25,912 bases of DNA from Gammaproteobacteria bacterium (GTDB lineage: Bacteria > Pseudomonadota > Gammaproteobacteria > Pseudomonadales > DSM-25080): contig JABXIR010000065.1 in NCBI GenBank assembly GCA_013372965.1, positions 1-25,912 of the forward strand, in the 5' to 3' direction. Position 1 is the stretch's first letter, and each line of letters starts with the position of its first letter. The notes beneath the pieces are model-generated. The model was not told the DNA's origin. It did not search any database and was given only the letters and a program-made list of their open reading frames with translations. The position numbers and the translations under genes were made by a program. Shown here in pieces: positions 14,976 through 22,703 of the stretch.

Positions 14976-17684
14976 ATGTTATTGTCGTCCAAGTATAGTT
15001 TGCCGGAAGTATCCGACTTCGTGATTGATCGATCTCGTTTACTCGAGCCGCTATCGCAGGTCGATTTTGAAAAAGTCATCACCGTGATTGCACCCGCGGG
15101 GTTCGGTAAGACCACATTACTTGCCAGTTACATTGCGAATGTGGAATATCCTGTCGCTTGGTATTCTCTCGATGAAAACGATAATGAGTCCAGTCAGTTT
15201 CTGCACTATTTAGTCGAGTCGATTCATCGGGCGACGGGTAACGGAATCCCGAGAACGCGCGGCGTGCTCGAAAGCTCCAAAACGGTCGATTTGATCGCCA
15301 CCATTGGCGATATGCTCGAGGAACTTCGCAGTTTTTCCGAGCCTCTGCGAATTGTCTTTGACGACTTCCACTTAATCGAAAATGAGCAGGTGACTCGTGC
15401 GGTTAAGTTCATGTTGAAGCACGCGTCGACGGGCATCAGCTTCGCTCTCACGAGTCGAAGCCAACCTGAGATTGGCTTAGCGAGCATTCGGTTAAAAGGG
15501 CAGTTATACGAAATTCAGGCTCAAGATCTTGCCCTGACAATCGAAGAAACCGCCGATTTGTTGGCGCGTCACAATGACTTCGACTTTGATCACGAGAAGA
15601 TTGTTCAGCTGCAACTCCTGAGCGAAGGGTGGCCACCGTTGGTTCAATTGTTTGCTCTGTCGGTTGAAAGTGCCGATCAAGTGGGACGCTTCTTAGAAGA
15701 GTTTGAGCAAGGCCACACTCATTTGTTGGATTATCTCGCGGAAGAAGTACTTGAACGTTTAGGGAGTGACATGCGCGATGTACTCCAGTCGACTTCGGTA
15801 TTGAGTCGTGTCAACGAGGATATCTCGAATCGAATGTCAGGTCGCATCGATGCCGGCGATCTCATTCGCGAAGCGTCGAGGCGCGGATTATTTTTATCGC
15901 CACTCGACAGTGCGAGAAACTGGTACCGATATCACCCTGTGTTCGCGAAATATCTTCAACGTACCATCACGTCAGCCGACCTTAAATCATTGCATTCTCG
16001 TGCTTGCGAACAGTGGCTCGAACTCAAAGATCCGATACAGGCGCTTCACCACGCGCTCGAGCTGAAATCGATCGATCGCGTAAAGCATATTCTTCAGCAG
16101 TTTGGTGATGAGCTTCTGTTAAATGGACATTATCGGTCTCTAGGTCGCTGTTTCCAGTTTATTGGCGACAATGAGGTGGTCGATACGCCCCAACTTGCCC
16201 TTGTCGCGGCGCGTATCGCTCAGGCACAGTTTGCCTACGATCGCGTTGATATGCTGTTGGCCGCGTGTGAACGTAATATCAATCGCACCGATCCTGACTT
16301 AATTGATCAATACGGCGGCGTATTTGCCACGCTTCGGGCTCAGGTCGCCATATCCAAAGGTGATTTAATCGAAGCACGCGAGTACGCCGATGAAGCGATC
16401 GAGTTAGTCGACCCGAGTAGTCTCGATCACGCGATCGCCTCCTCCGTTATGGGTGAAGCCGCGTTTTGTTTGGGCAAACTCGACGAAGCGCTCGAGCGAA
16501 TGCGCGAGATCGAAAAGCGTGCTCGCCAGTTAGGCGATTTGCCTGACACGATTTGGGCGATTTGTCAGCAGGCCGAAATTCTTTATGCGCAGGGTGAGCT
16601 TGAACGCTCGACGAATGCGCGCGAGCGTGCGCGTGACTTAATCGTCGAGCACAACTTAGAGAATACCCCGGTCGCGGAGTTCATCTATCGATTAAGCGCC
16701 CAACAGGCTTGGGAAGCGCTCGATATCGATGGTACAAAAGACTTTACCAATCGGGGTATTGCAGCGGCTCGGCATCTCGGTGAAAGCTTGATGCTTCAAG
16801 AATATTCGCTGCTGGCGAACATTGCCTTAGCCGATGCCGACAAAGACGCGTGTTTAAAGTGGCTCGATAAGTTGGGACGTTTGCTTGATCACGGTGAGTA
16901 TCATCAAGACTGGGTGGTTAACGCAGACTACGCACGCTTGTCCATCTGGGAGGCGCTTGGTGATCTCCCAGAAATTGAACGTTGGTTGGCCTCAGTAAAG
17001 CCAGTCAGCGCCTCGCCCACTAACCATTTCGAACAGCGACACGGCCGAAACGTGGTTCGTGCGCTTACCGCGGTTCAGCGTTACTCGGATGCTAATCGAC
17101 TCATTCGCCGCTTGATTCGGGTCGCGAAGAAACATCGCTTAGTGACTGACCTTAACAAAGACTTGGTTATTAAAGCCTACGTTGACTGGCAGCAGGGCAA
17201 CCGTGATGAGTCAATTGAAGAACTCCATAAGGCCGTTGCAGGTGCATTAAAGACAGGTTTAAGAGCCAGTTTCTTGCGTTGCGGAAAACCTGTGATTCTT
17301 ATGCTGAAGCAACTGATGCGAGCTCGAGAGCTGAACGAAGAGGAGTCGGGCTTGTGTAAGGAACTGATTGACCTTGCGCAGCGACATCCAGAATTCGACG
17401 GACGGCTCCGTATTGAGTTAGATCCTGCAGTGATCGACCAACTCTTAATGAGCGATTCGTGCCCGGAGATGATCAAGCGCTCACCCTTAACCCCTCGTGA
17501 ATGGCAAGTATTAAATTTAATCCATTCGGGCTTTTCGAATGGCAAAATTGCGGAACACTTTAACGTGGCTCCTAGTACCATCAAGACCCACATACGCTCC
17601 GTTTACCAAAAGATCGGCGTCGAAGACCGTCAGGCCGCCATCGACCTTGCGTCCGATATGTTGCGCTCAATCCAGGAAGCTTAA
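14976..17684 (+). CDS. malT: MalT, ATP-dependent LuxR-family activator of maltodextrin genes
   Basis: A 902-residue STAND-class regulator (E. coli MalT: 901). The N-terminus MLLSSKYSLPEV...VIDRSRLL aligns with E. coli MalT. The Walker A is APAGFGKT at 39-46 and the Walker B is IVFDDFH with D129 at the E. coli position. The middle holds winged-helix and TPR-like helical repeats that in E. coli bind maltotriose. The C-terminal LuxR helix-turn-helix (about 833-895) contains PLTPREWQVLNLI and APSTIKTHIRSVYQKIGV. Family knowledge: ATP and maltotriose drive oligomerisation and activation at GGGGAKGAGG boxes. It sits between the GH31-GH13 operon and the alpha-glucosidase, its presumed targets. The ribosome site before ATG 14976 is weak, which fits low expression of a regulator. 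Confidence 0.95.
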   Translation: MLLSSKYSLPEVSDFVIDRSRLLEPLSQVDFEKVITVIAPAGFGKTTLLASYIANVEYPVAWYSLDENDNESSQFLHYLVESIHRATGNGIPRTRGVLESSKTVDLIATIGDMLEELRSFSEPLRIVFDDFHLIENEQVTRAVKFMLKHASTGISFALTSRSQPEIGLASIRLKGQLYEIQAQDLALTIEETADLLARHNDFDFDHEKIVQLQLLSEGWPPLVQLFALSVESADQVGRFLEEFEQGHTHLLDYLAEEVLERLGSDMRDVLQSTSVLSRVNEDISNRMSGRIDAGDLIREASRRGLFLSPLDSARNWYRYHPVFAKYLQRTITSADLKSLHSRACEQWLELKDPIQALHHALELKSIDRVKHILQQFGDELLLNGHYRSLGRCFQFIGDNEVVDTPQLALVAARIAQAQFAYDRVDMLLAACERNINRTDPDLIDQYGGVFATLRAQVAISKGDLIEAREYADEAIELVDPSSLDHAIASSVMGEAAFCLGKLDEALERMREIEKRARQLGDLPDTIWAICQQAEILYAQGELERSTNARERARDLIVEHNLENTPVAEFIYRLSAQQAWEALDIDGTKDFTNRGIAAARHLGESLMLQEYSLLANIALADADKDACLKWLDKLGRLLDHGEYHQDWVVNADYARLSIWEALGDLPEIERWLASVKPVSASPTNHFEQRHGRNVVRALTAVQRYSDANRLIRRLIRVAKKHRLVTDLNKDLVIKAYVDWQQGNRDESIEELHKAVAGALKTGLRASFLRCGKPVILMLKQLMRARELNEEESGLCKELIDLAQRHPEFDGRLRIELDPAVIDQLLMSDSCPEMIKRSPLTPREWQVLNLIHSGFSNGKIAEHFNVAPSTIKTHIRSVYQKIGVEDRQAAIDLASDMLRSIQEA

Positions 17685-17707
17685 GCTCTCAACCTAGCCA
17701 TGTCTTA

Positions 17708-17759
17708 TCTACTCCCCCTACGTCAGGGGGATGTTGTTTGTCTCTGAGCTATTGATAAT
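17708..17759 (+). promoter_or_regulatory. Candidate MalT-dependent promoter of the alpha-glucosidase
   Basis: Two inverted boxes match the E. coli MalT consensus GGGGAKGAGG at 8/10: GGGGAGTAGA on the minus strand (17708-17717) and GGGGATGTTG on the plus strand (17727-17736). GATAAT (17754-17759, 5/6 to TATAAT) follows, placing the predicted start near 17766 and the proximal box at about -40 to -31, close to the usual MalT position. There is no -35 hexamer, as expected for an activator-dependent promoter. The same bases can fold as CCCCCT/AGGGGG (17714-17719/17725-17730), but no T tract follows, so a terminator of malT is less likely. Confidence 0.5.
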
Positions 17760-17768
17760 GCGTTATCA
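17753..17768. promoter_or_regulatory. Operator-like inverted repeat over the -10 region
   Basis: TGATAATGCGTTATCA has 6-bp complementary arms around a 4-base centre. It overlaps the predicted -10 and start of the alpha-glucosidase promoter, a position suited to a repressor. It may equally be chance symmetry around an AT-rich -10. No cognate regulator is identified. Confidence 0.3.
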
Positions 17769-17791
17769 GAAAAATTGAGTGTGGAGTAATC

Positions 17792-19420
17792 ATGGAACAA
17801 CTTCAATCAGAGTGGTGGAGAAACGGCATTATCTACCAAGTGTACCCTCGCAGCTTCTTGGACTCGAACAACGACGGTATTGGCGACCTCAATGGTATTA
17901 CGTCGAAGTTACCCTACATCAAGTCGTTGGGGGTTGATGCAGTGTGGTTGTCGCCATTTTTTAAATCTCCGATGGCCGATTTCGGGTACGACGTGTCTGA
18001 TTATCGTGATGTAGATCCTATGTTTGGTGATATGAAGGACTTTGATCGTCTCATCGAAGAAGCGCATGATAATGGCTTGAAAGTGATTATCGATCAGGTC
18101 TACAGCCACACGTCCGATCAACACGCGTGGTTCGAAGAGAGTCGACAGAGCCGAGACAATCCTAAAGCCGATTGGTATGTTTGGGTTGATACCCTGCCAG
18201 ACGGTAACCCTCCGAATAACTGGGTGTCGGTTTTCGGCGGTTCGAGTTGGAAATGGGATACGCGGCGTAAACAGTATTACCTGCACAACTTTTTAACAGA
18301 GCAGCCGGATTTGAACGTCCACAATCCCGAAGTTCAAGATCAGCTACTTAGCGACTTACGCTTTTGGCTGGACCGCGGCGTCGATGGTTTCCGCCTAGAT
18401 GCGATTAATTTTTGCTGTCACAACCCATCGCTAGCCGATAATCCCGCGAAGTTCGATACCCTCGAGGGCTATGGGGATAAAATCCCGACGAATCAGTACG
18501 ATTACCAATGGCACGTGAATGATAAAACGCAGCCCGAAACTGAGCGTTTTTTACAGAGAATTCGCGAGGTGCTTGACGAGTATCCAGGTACTATGGCGGT
18601 AGGTGAAATCGGTGACGACAACATGATACCTACCATGACGCGTTACACGACAGAGAATAGACTGCACTGCGCTTATTCCTTCGAGCTGCTTTCAACCGAC
18701 TGTGACGCTCCATTTATTCGACGCGTAGTGAGCGACGCTAAACAGCTAATCAACGAAGGGTGGGCGTGCTGGAGCATTGGTAACCACGACGTTCCTCGGG
18801 TTATGACACGTTGGAATAAAGAAGACAGTCCGCTCGCTTTGAAGGAAAAGCGAATTGCTTTATTTTGGTTGATGCAGTTTACACTGCGTGGCAACACCTG
18901 TATTTATCAGGGTGAAGAGCTTGGCCTCGACGAAGCGGAAATCGCATTCGAGGATCTTCAGGATCCTTATGGTATTAATTTGTGGCCGGAGTTCAAAGGG
19001 CGAGACGGCTGTCGAACGCCCATGCCTTGGGTGGCGAGTTTGCCTCATGCGGGGTTTAGTTCTGCGAAGCCTTGGCTTCCAGTTCCTGAGTCGCATACGG
19101 CTCGTTCGGTTGATGTGATGGAGGCAGATCGTGATAGCCTGTTGCATCGTTTCCGTCATCTGACCGAATGGAAACGAGCCCAACCTTGGTTGACTCTGGC
19201 GGAGCTTGAGCTCACCGAAGATAATCCGAACGTATTGACGTATATCCGTACCCACAATGACGACCGATATTTTGTGGCCATAAATTTGTCGCATGAAACG
19301 CAAACTTTGCAGCAGCGTTTGCAAGGCGAAGATCTTACACCGAAAGGCTTTGCTTACACGTTGCATGATGGCGAGGTGACTCTGCCCGCAGCAGGCGCTA
19401 TGGTCATTAAAATCAACTAA
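17792..19420 (+). CDS. Cytoplasmic GH13_23-type alpha-glucosidase
   Basis: A 542-residue GH13 enzyme with no signal peptide. It opens with WWRNGIIYQVYPRSF and contains the calcium-site-like DSNNDGIGDLNGI. Nucleophile D203 is in GVDGFRLDAINF, acid/base E272 in VGEIGDDN, and N331-H332-D333 in region IV followed by VPRVMTRW. These positions and the GEIGDD motif closely fit the GH13_23 alpha-glucosidases such as Halomonas HaG (D202, E271, D333). It should release glucose from maltose and short malto-oligosaccharides after uptake. GGAG about 7 bases upstream supports ATG 17792. It follows malT on the same strand with its own candidate MalT-box promoter and ends at a strong terminator that separates it from the amylase gene. 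Confidence 0.92.
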   Translation: MEQLQSEWWRNGIIYQVYPRSFLDSNNDGIGDLNGITSKLPYIKSLGVDAVWLSPFFKSPMADFGYDVSDYRDVDPMFGDMKDFDRLIEEAHDNGLKVIIDQVYSHTSDQHAWFEESRQSRDNPKADWYVWVDTLPDGNPPNNWVSVFGGSSWKWDTRRKQYYLHNFLTEQPDLNVHNPEVQDQLLSDLRFWLDRGVDGFRLDAINFCCHNPSLADNPAKFDTLEGYGDKIPTNQYDYQWHVNDKTQPETERFLQRIREVLDEYPGTMAVGEIGDDNMIPTMTRYTTENRLHCAYSFELLSTDCDAPFIRRVVSDAKQLINEGWACWSIGNHDVPRVMTRWNKEDSPLALKEKRIALFWLMQFTLRGNTCIYQGEELGLDEAEIAFEDLQDPYGINLWPEFKGRDGCRTPMPWVASLPHAGFSSAKPWLPVPESHTARSVDVMEADRDSLLHRFRHLTEWKRAQPWLTLAELELTEDNPNVLTYIRTHNDDRYFVAINLSHETQTLQQRLQGEDLTPKGFAYTLHDGEVTLPAAGAMVIKIN

Positions 19421-19441
19421 TTCCTTCAGAGTGATCATTTC

Positions 19442-19469
19442 GGCAGTACTTCGGTACTGCCTTTTTTTT
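19442..19469 (+). terminator. Strong terminator between alpha-glucosidase and amylase
   Basis: GGCAGTAC (19442-19449), UUCG-type loop, GTACTGCC (19454-19461), then eight T residues (19462-19469). The amylase ATG is only 17 bases downstream. Confidence 0.93.
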
Positions 19470-19486
19470 CGAACAGGTACCGTACG

Positions 19487-20827
19487 ATGAAAAAATTACT
19501 GCAGTCAGCTCTATTCGTTCCCTTCGTTCTGGCAAGCTCAGCGAGTGCGAACGAACTGGATGGACAGACGTTTGTTCACCTCTTTGAGTGGCCCTGGAGT
19601 GACGTCGCGCATGAGTGCGAAAGCTATCTTGGTCCAAATGGTTATCATGCCATTCAAGTCTCTCCCGCGAATGAGCATATCAACTATCCGACATGGTGGG
19701 CGCGCTATCAGCCGGTTACCTTCGACAAGTTTGAGTCGTTTAGCGGCAGTGAAGAAGCGCTTAGGTCGATGTTACAGCGCTGTAATGATGCAGGCGTGAA
19801 GGTATATGCAGATGCCGTGATCAATCATACCGCCGATTTCGAGGGGGAGGGCGTTGGCACGTCGGGAACCCCTTGGCGTTTGATGGAACATCCGGGATTG
19901 TCGCCAGCGAACTACCACGACGACTGCACGATCCAGTCCTATCAGCGAGCGACTGAGGTTCAAGAGTGCAAGCTTGGTGCGCTTCCCGATCTGGACACGT
20001 CTCAGCCTTATATTCGCGGGCTGCTTCGCGCTTACTTAAACCGGTTGGCCGACTTGGGCTTTAATGGGGTGCGCATTGATGCTGCGAAACACATTTCACG
20101 CGAAGACCTTGCGGTGATTCTCGAAGACGTCCAACACGACTTTGTGTTTCTCGAGGTGATTGGCGACCCGTCGTCGGAAGCATTGCTCCAGCCAGCGAGC
20201 TACACGAATCTGGGGGCTGTGACTGATTTTAGCTATCGTGGTGCGATTTATAATGCACTGAGCAGTGGTTCCGAAGGCGTGATTTCGGTTCTGCAATATT
20301 CGGACGCCGACTTACTGAATGGCGCCGTCGTATTTGTTGATAACCACGATACCGAGCGCCATACTGAAGATTTAACGACCGAACAGAAGCGCTTCCTAGA
20401 ATCATTGTTGCTGACGAGCCCGTACGGCTACCCTAAAGTGCTTTCTGGTTACCGGTTTGACAACCGTGATCAACGACCGGCGCAACTGAACGTTAGCTGT
20501 GGCGATGTTTGGACCTGCTGGCATCGTGATCCTGTTGTGACTTTCTTTGCAAACGCTCGAGCCGAATGGACCGGCCAAACGCGTAGCGAAGTGACATCGC
20601 TATCTGAAGCGGTGACGTTTTTGAGTATTGGTGATCAGCTGGTGTTCATCAACAGCAGTACGAACGAACAGTCGGTTAATGTATCGGTGGAGCTCGATCA
20701 CGGTAACTATTGTTCATTAGTTCCTAATGATGCATCAACGCTCGACGTCGGCTGGTTTGCGGGTACAACTGCATCCCTACAACCGTTAACCATCGCGGTA
20801 TTCGACACCGCAACTCCGTGTGATTAA
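19487..20827 (+). CDS. Secreted GH13_24-type alpha-amylase lacking the third chloride ligand
   Basis: A 446-residue enzyme with a Sec signal (residues 1-21, cleavage after ASA). The mature part begins NELDGQTFVHLFEWPWSDVA and aligns by eye with the chloride-activated alpha-amylase AHA of Pseudoalteromonas haloplanktis. Nucleophile D198 (GVRIDAAKH), acid/base E223 (FLEVIGD) and N286-H287-D288 are present. Of the three chloride ligands of AHA, R172 (here R196) and N262 (here N286) are kept, but the lysine in WKCEHR is threonine T343 in WTCWHR. The glycine-rich GHGGAG loop after region IV is absent. Chloride-independent activity is therefore inferred. AGG at 19475-19477 supports ATG 19487. Its transcription must arise by read-through of the terminator just upstream or from an internal promoter. 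Confidence 0.93.
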   Translation: MKKLLQSALFVPFVLASSASANELDGQTFVHLFEWPWSDVAHECESYLGPNGYHAIQVSPANEHINYPTWWARYQPVTFDKFESFSGSEEALRSMLQRCNDAGVKVYADAVINHTADFEGEGVGTSGTPWRLMEHPGLSPANYHDDCTIQSYQRATEVQECKLGALPDLDTSQPYIRGLLRAYLNRLADLGFNGVRIDAAKHISREDLAVILEDVQHDFVFLEVIGDPSSEALLQPASYTNLGAVTDFSYRGAIYNALSSGSEGVISVLQYSDADLLNGAVVFVDNHDTERHTEDLTTEQKRFLESLLLTSPYGYPKVLSGYRFDNRDQRPAQLNVSCGDVWTCWHRDPVVTFFANARAEWTGQTRSEVTSLSEAVTFLSIGDQLVFINSSTNEQSVNVSVELDHGNYCSLVPNDASTLDVGWFAGTTASLQPLTIAVFDTATPCD

Positions 20828-20844
20828 ACATAAATTCTTGATGA

Positions 20845-20886
20845 AGGGTAAAGTTGAGACGATCGCCTTACCCTGATTTTCTATTT
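20845..20886 (+). terminator. Probable terminator after the amylase gene
   Basis: AGGGTAA (20845-20851) pairs with TTACCCT (20868-20874), then comes a T-rich tail, GATTTTCTATTTTTC. The 16-base loop is long, so this is moderate evidence. Confidence 0.5.
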
Positions 20887-21088
20887 TTCTTTCGCTCCCG
20901 ATAAGATTGATTGACCAAGCTAGGCGAGGTCGGGAGAACGATGAGTATTGCACGTGTTGGTTGAGCATGCGTGCTGATGATGGTTGATTTGCGACGGTGA
21001 TATTATGCTTGGTCGTGACTCCGGTTGAACGTTTTATGGATGGTTAGCGTAACTAGTGTTTCCAATACTCAACGATTGAGAGGGCGTC

Positions 21089-21286
21089 ATGACTGATCTT
21101 CACGAACGACGCGTTGATTGCCCGTATTGCGGCGAAACGCTCGAGGTACTCCTAAACGCCGAAGAGGCCGGGCAAGAATACATTGAAGACTGTCAGGTGT
21201 GTTGTAAGCCGATGGTGTTCTCTATTTTTACCAACTTTAGCGGTGGTTTAGAGGTGTCGGTCCGTGATGAAAACGAGACTTTCTAA
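21089..21286 (+). CDS. CPXCG-motif cysteine-rich small protein
   Basis: A 65-residue protein with two CxxC pairs, VDCPYCGETLEV near the N-terminus and DCQVCCKPMVF in the middle, forming a zinc-ribbon-like site. It matches the conserved CPXCG family of gammaproteobacteria, whose function is unknown to me. It is acidic overall and cytoplasmic. GAGGG about 5 bases before ATG 21089 is a good ribosome site. A possible 52-residue ORF overlaps its last 20 bases. Confidence 0.88.
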   Translation: MTDLHERRVDCPYCGETLEVLLNAEEAGQEYIEDCQVCCKPMVFSIFTNFSGGLEVSVRDENETF

Positions 21287-21425
21287 CGTGCAAACGCAAA
21301 GGCTGATCGTCGATTATCGATCCATCGCCGCCTACTTGGAGCTTCGTGAGGCGGATCACGCCCTCCGAAAAGTCGTATTGGCGAGATGGTGGCGAAACTC
21401 GCCACCAGTGATGCATCGTCAGTGA
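21267..21425 (+). CDS. Possible 52-residue ORF overlapping the CPXCG gene
   Basis: ATG 21267 opens a frame (MKTRLSNVQTQRLIVDYRSI at its start) ending at TGA 21423-21425. It overlaps the CPXCG gene by 20 bases; GTG 21288 just after that stop is an alternative start. The predicted peptide is strongly basic and helix-prone, with R-R/K-V-V-L-A-R-W-W-R near the end. I recognise no family. Against it, the end of the frame covers a perfect 9-bp hairpin (21387-21407) that may simply be the 3' hairpin of the CPXCG transcript. Confidence 0.33.
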   Translation: MKTRLSNVQTQRLIVDYRSIAAYLELREADHALRKVVLARWWRNSPPVMHRQ

Positions 21426-21482
21426 TCGAACCGAATCCTATCAATTAAAAACTGAGGGGCAACTCGATTCATTCCTGTACGG

Positions 21483-22466
21483 TTAATCCTGTTCTTTTTG
21501 GAACAGACCAATTAGCCCAAGCAGAGCTGCAAATAGCAAAGCGGCTACCGGCCAGATGATCCAAGTGATGCCCCAAGCCATAGTCCAGAAACTCCAGCCC
21601 AAAAAGATCGCGGTAACCAGTGGCCAATAGAACGCGCCCAACTTTTCAGCACGCTTCGCGCGTTTCGTCTTGTCCGACTTCTTGAACTGCTCATTGAGTA
21701 CGCGAGTGTAGGCTTCATGTTTCGCGGATACCGGAATTACCAAGCTCAATCCAATCGCAATAAGCACCATCAGAACGATAATCATCAGCAGCGTCGACGA
21801 GGAATGACCAAAGAGTAATTCCTTAATGATGATGGGCGTAAAACTCGCTATGAATAAGGCAATACCGAGAGACAATCGACGAATGTAGAGCGGTTTAAAT
21901 ACCTTGAACTTTTCTTTTATAGCACCGTGGACGCCGTAGGCTAATTCAATGGGTTGATGCTCGAGGTGCTCGGTATCCTCTTCGAGCTGATTGGATCGAA
22001 TGAACAGACTGACGCCTAGCGATACCATGATAACAATACCAAGAATGCCCAGTCCGGCGGCGAGGTCGTCTGTCATTCCCCAGCGACCCGTCTCTGCCAT
22101 TGCGAGCAAGAAGAATAGCGGAATAACACTGCAAACGCAGAGCGCGACGCCCTTACTCACAATGATCGATGCCTTATATTTGTTGTCGATGTAAGCGAGT
22201 GCTTGCTCAAGACTGAGTAGTTTTCGTACGCCATCCTGCGTCGCTGCTGACGCGGTGTCGATGTCTTCTAGGTCATCTTTCAACAGATAGTCGGTGGTGA
22301 CATTAAATATCTCTGCCATCGACACAATCTTACTGAGATCGGGAATGCTATTGGCACTCTCCCATTTAGAAACCGATTGTCTCGAGACACTCAGTTTTTC
22401 CGCGAGTTCTTCTTGAGACCAGTTCAATCGTTTTCGAAGTGTCGCAATTTTGTGTGCCAGAATCAT
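21483..22466 (-). CDS. Membrane-anchored XRE-family regulator
   Basis: A 327-residue protein. Residues 6-60 are a Cro/C1-type helix-turn-helix (LRKRLNWSQEELAEKLSVSR, SVSKWESANSIPDLSKI). A linker follows, then about six hydrophobic segments near 101-123, 135-156, 199-218, 225-246, 280-300 and 302-321, with a basic loop KSDKTKRAKRAEK before the last pair. The protein would bind DNA while sitting in the inner membrane. Proteins of this layout are commoner in Firmicutes than in Gammaproteobacteria. No ligand domain is visible, so the signal is unknown. AAGGA upstream supports ATG 22466. It is divergent from the GNAT gene across 237 bases, in which I see no clear operator. Its target may be itself or that gene (inference). 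Confidence 0.85.
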   Translation of the reverse strand: MILAHKIATLRKRLNWSQEELAEKLSVSRQSVSKWESANSIPDLSKIVSMAEIFNVTTDYLLKDDLEDIDTASAATQDGVRKLLSLEQALAYIDNKYKASIIVSKGVALCVCSVIPLFFLLAMAETGRWGMTDDLAAGLGILGIVIMVSLGVSLFIRSNQLEEDTEHLEHQPIELAYGVHGAIKEKFKVFKPLYIRRLSLGIALFIASFTPIIIKELLFGHSSSTLLMIIVLMVLIAIGLSLVIPVSAKHEAYTRVLNEQFKKSDKTKRAKRAEKLGAFYWPLVTAIFLGWSFWTMAWGITWIIWPVAALLFAALLGLIGLFQKEQD

Positions 22467-22703
22467 CCGTGTCGTCCTTACGTGAGTTTGTGAGCCATCA
22501 TCCTAGGAATTCGTTCAGTTGCGAACCAGCAATTCGACTTGGTATTTTGTCAACCGACAGTTGCTAATGCGAGTTTTTTCGTAAATTGCGCTGAAATCTA
22601 TGGTATTTAAGCGACATTTTAGCTTTCGCAGAGAGGCCGAGGTTTCTCCATCGTCGAATTCTTTATACACTCAAGTTTTACGTTGTAGGATGAATCACAC
22701 CTA

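Noticed and set aside
17177..17593. A 138-codon open frame antisense to the malT 3' end
   Set aside because: It is opposite the conserved LuxR-type end of MalT; its composition is a low-complexity Ser/Arg mirror.
17714..17730. CCCCCT/AGGGGG hairpin as the malT terminator
   Set aside because: No T tract follows, and the arms coincide with MalT-box matches at promoter distance. I kept the promoter reading, although a weak terminator is not excluded.
18860..19438. A 192-codon open frame antisense to the alpha-glucosidase
   Set aside because: It lies wholly opposite a well-supported GH13 gene, has no family-like motifs and is the product of that gene's codon pattern.
20828..21088. Possible structured RNA between the amylase and CPXCG genes (CTCCCGA/TCGGGAG and GACCAAG/CTTGGTC pairs)
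   Set aside because: Arms are short, loops are long, and no known RNA family is recognised.
21387..21407. TGGTGGCGA/TCGCCACCA hairpin as a terminator of the CPXCG gene
   Set aside because: The stem is strong but no T tract follows, so I did not list it as a Rho-independent terminator.
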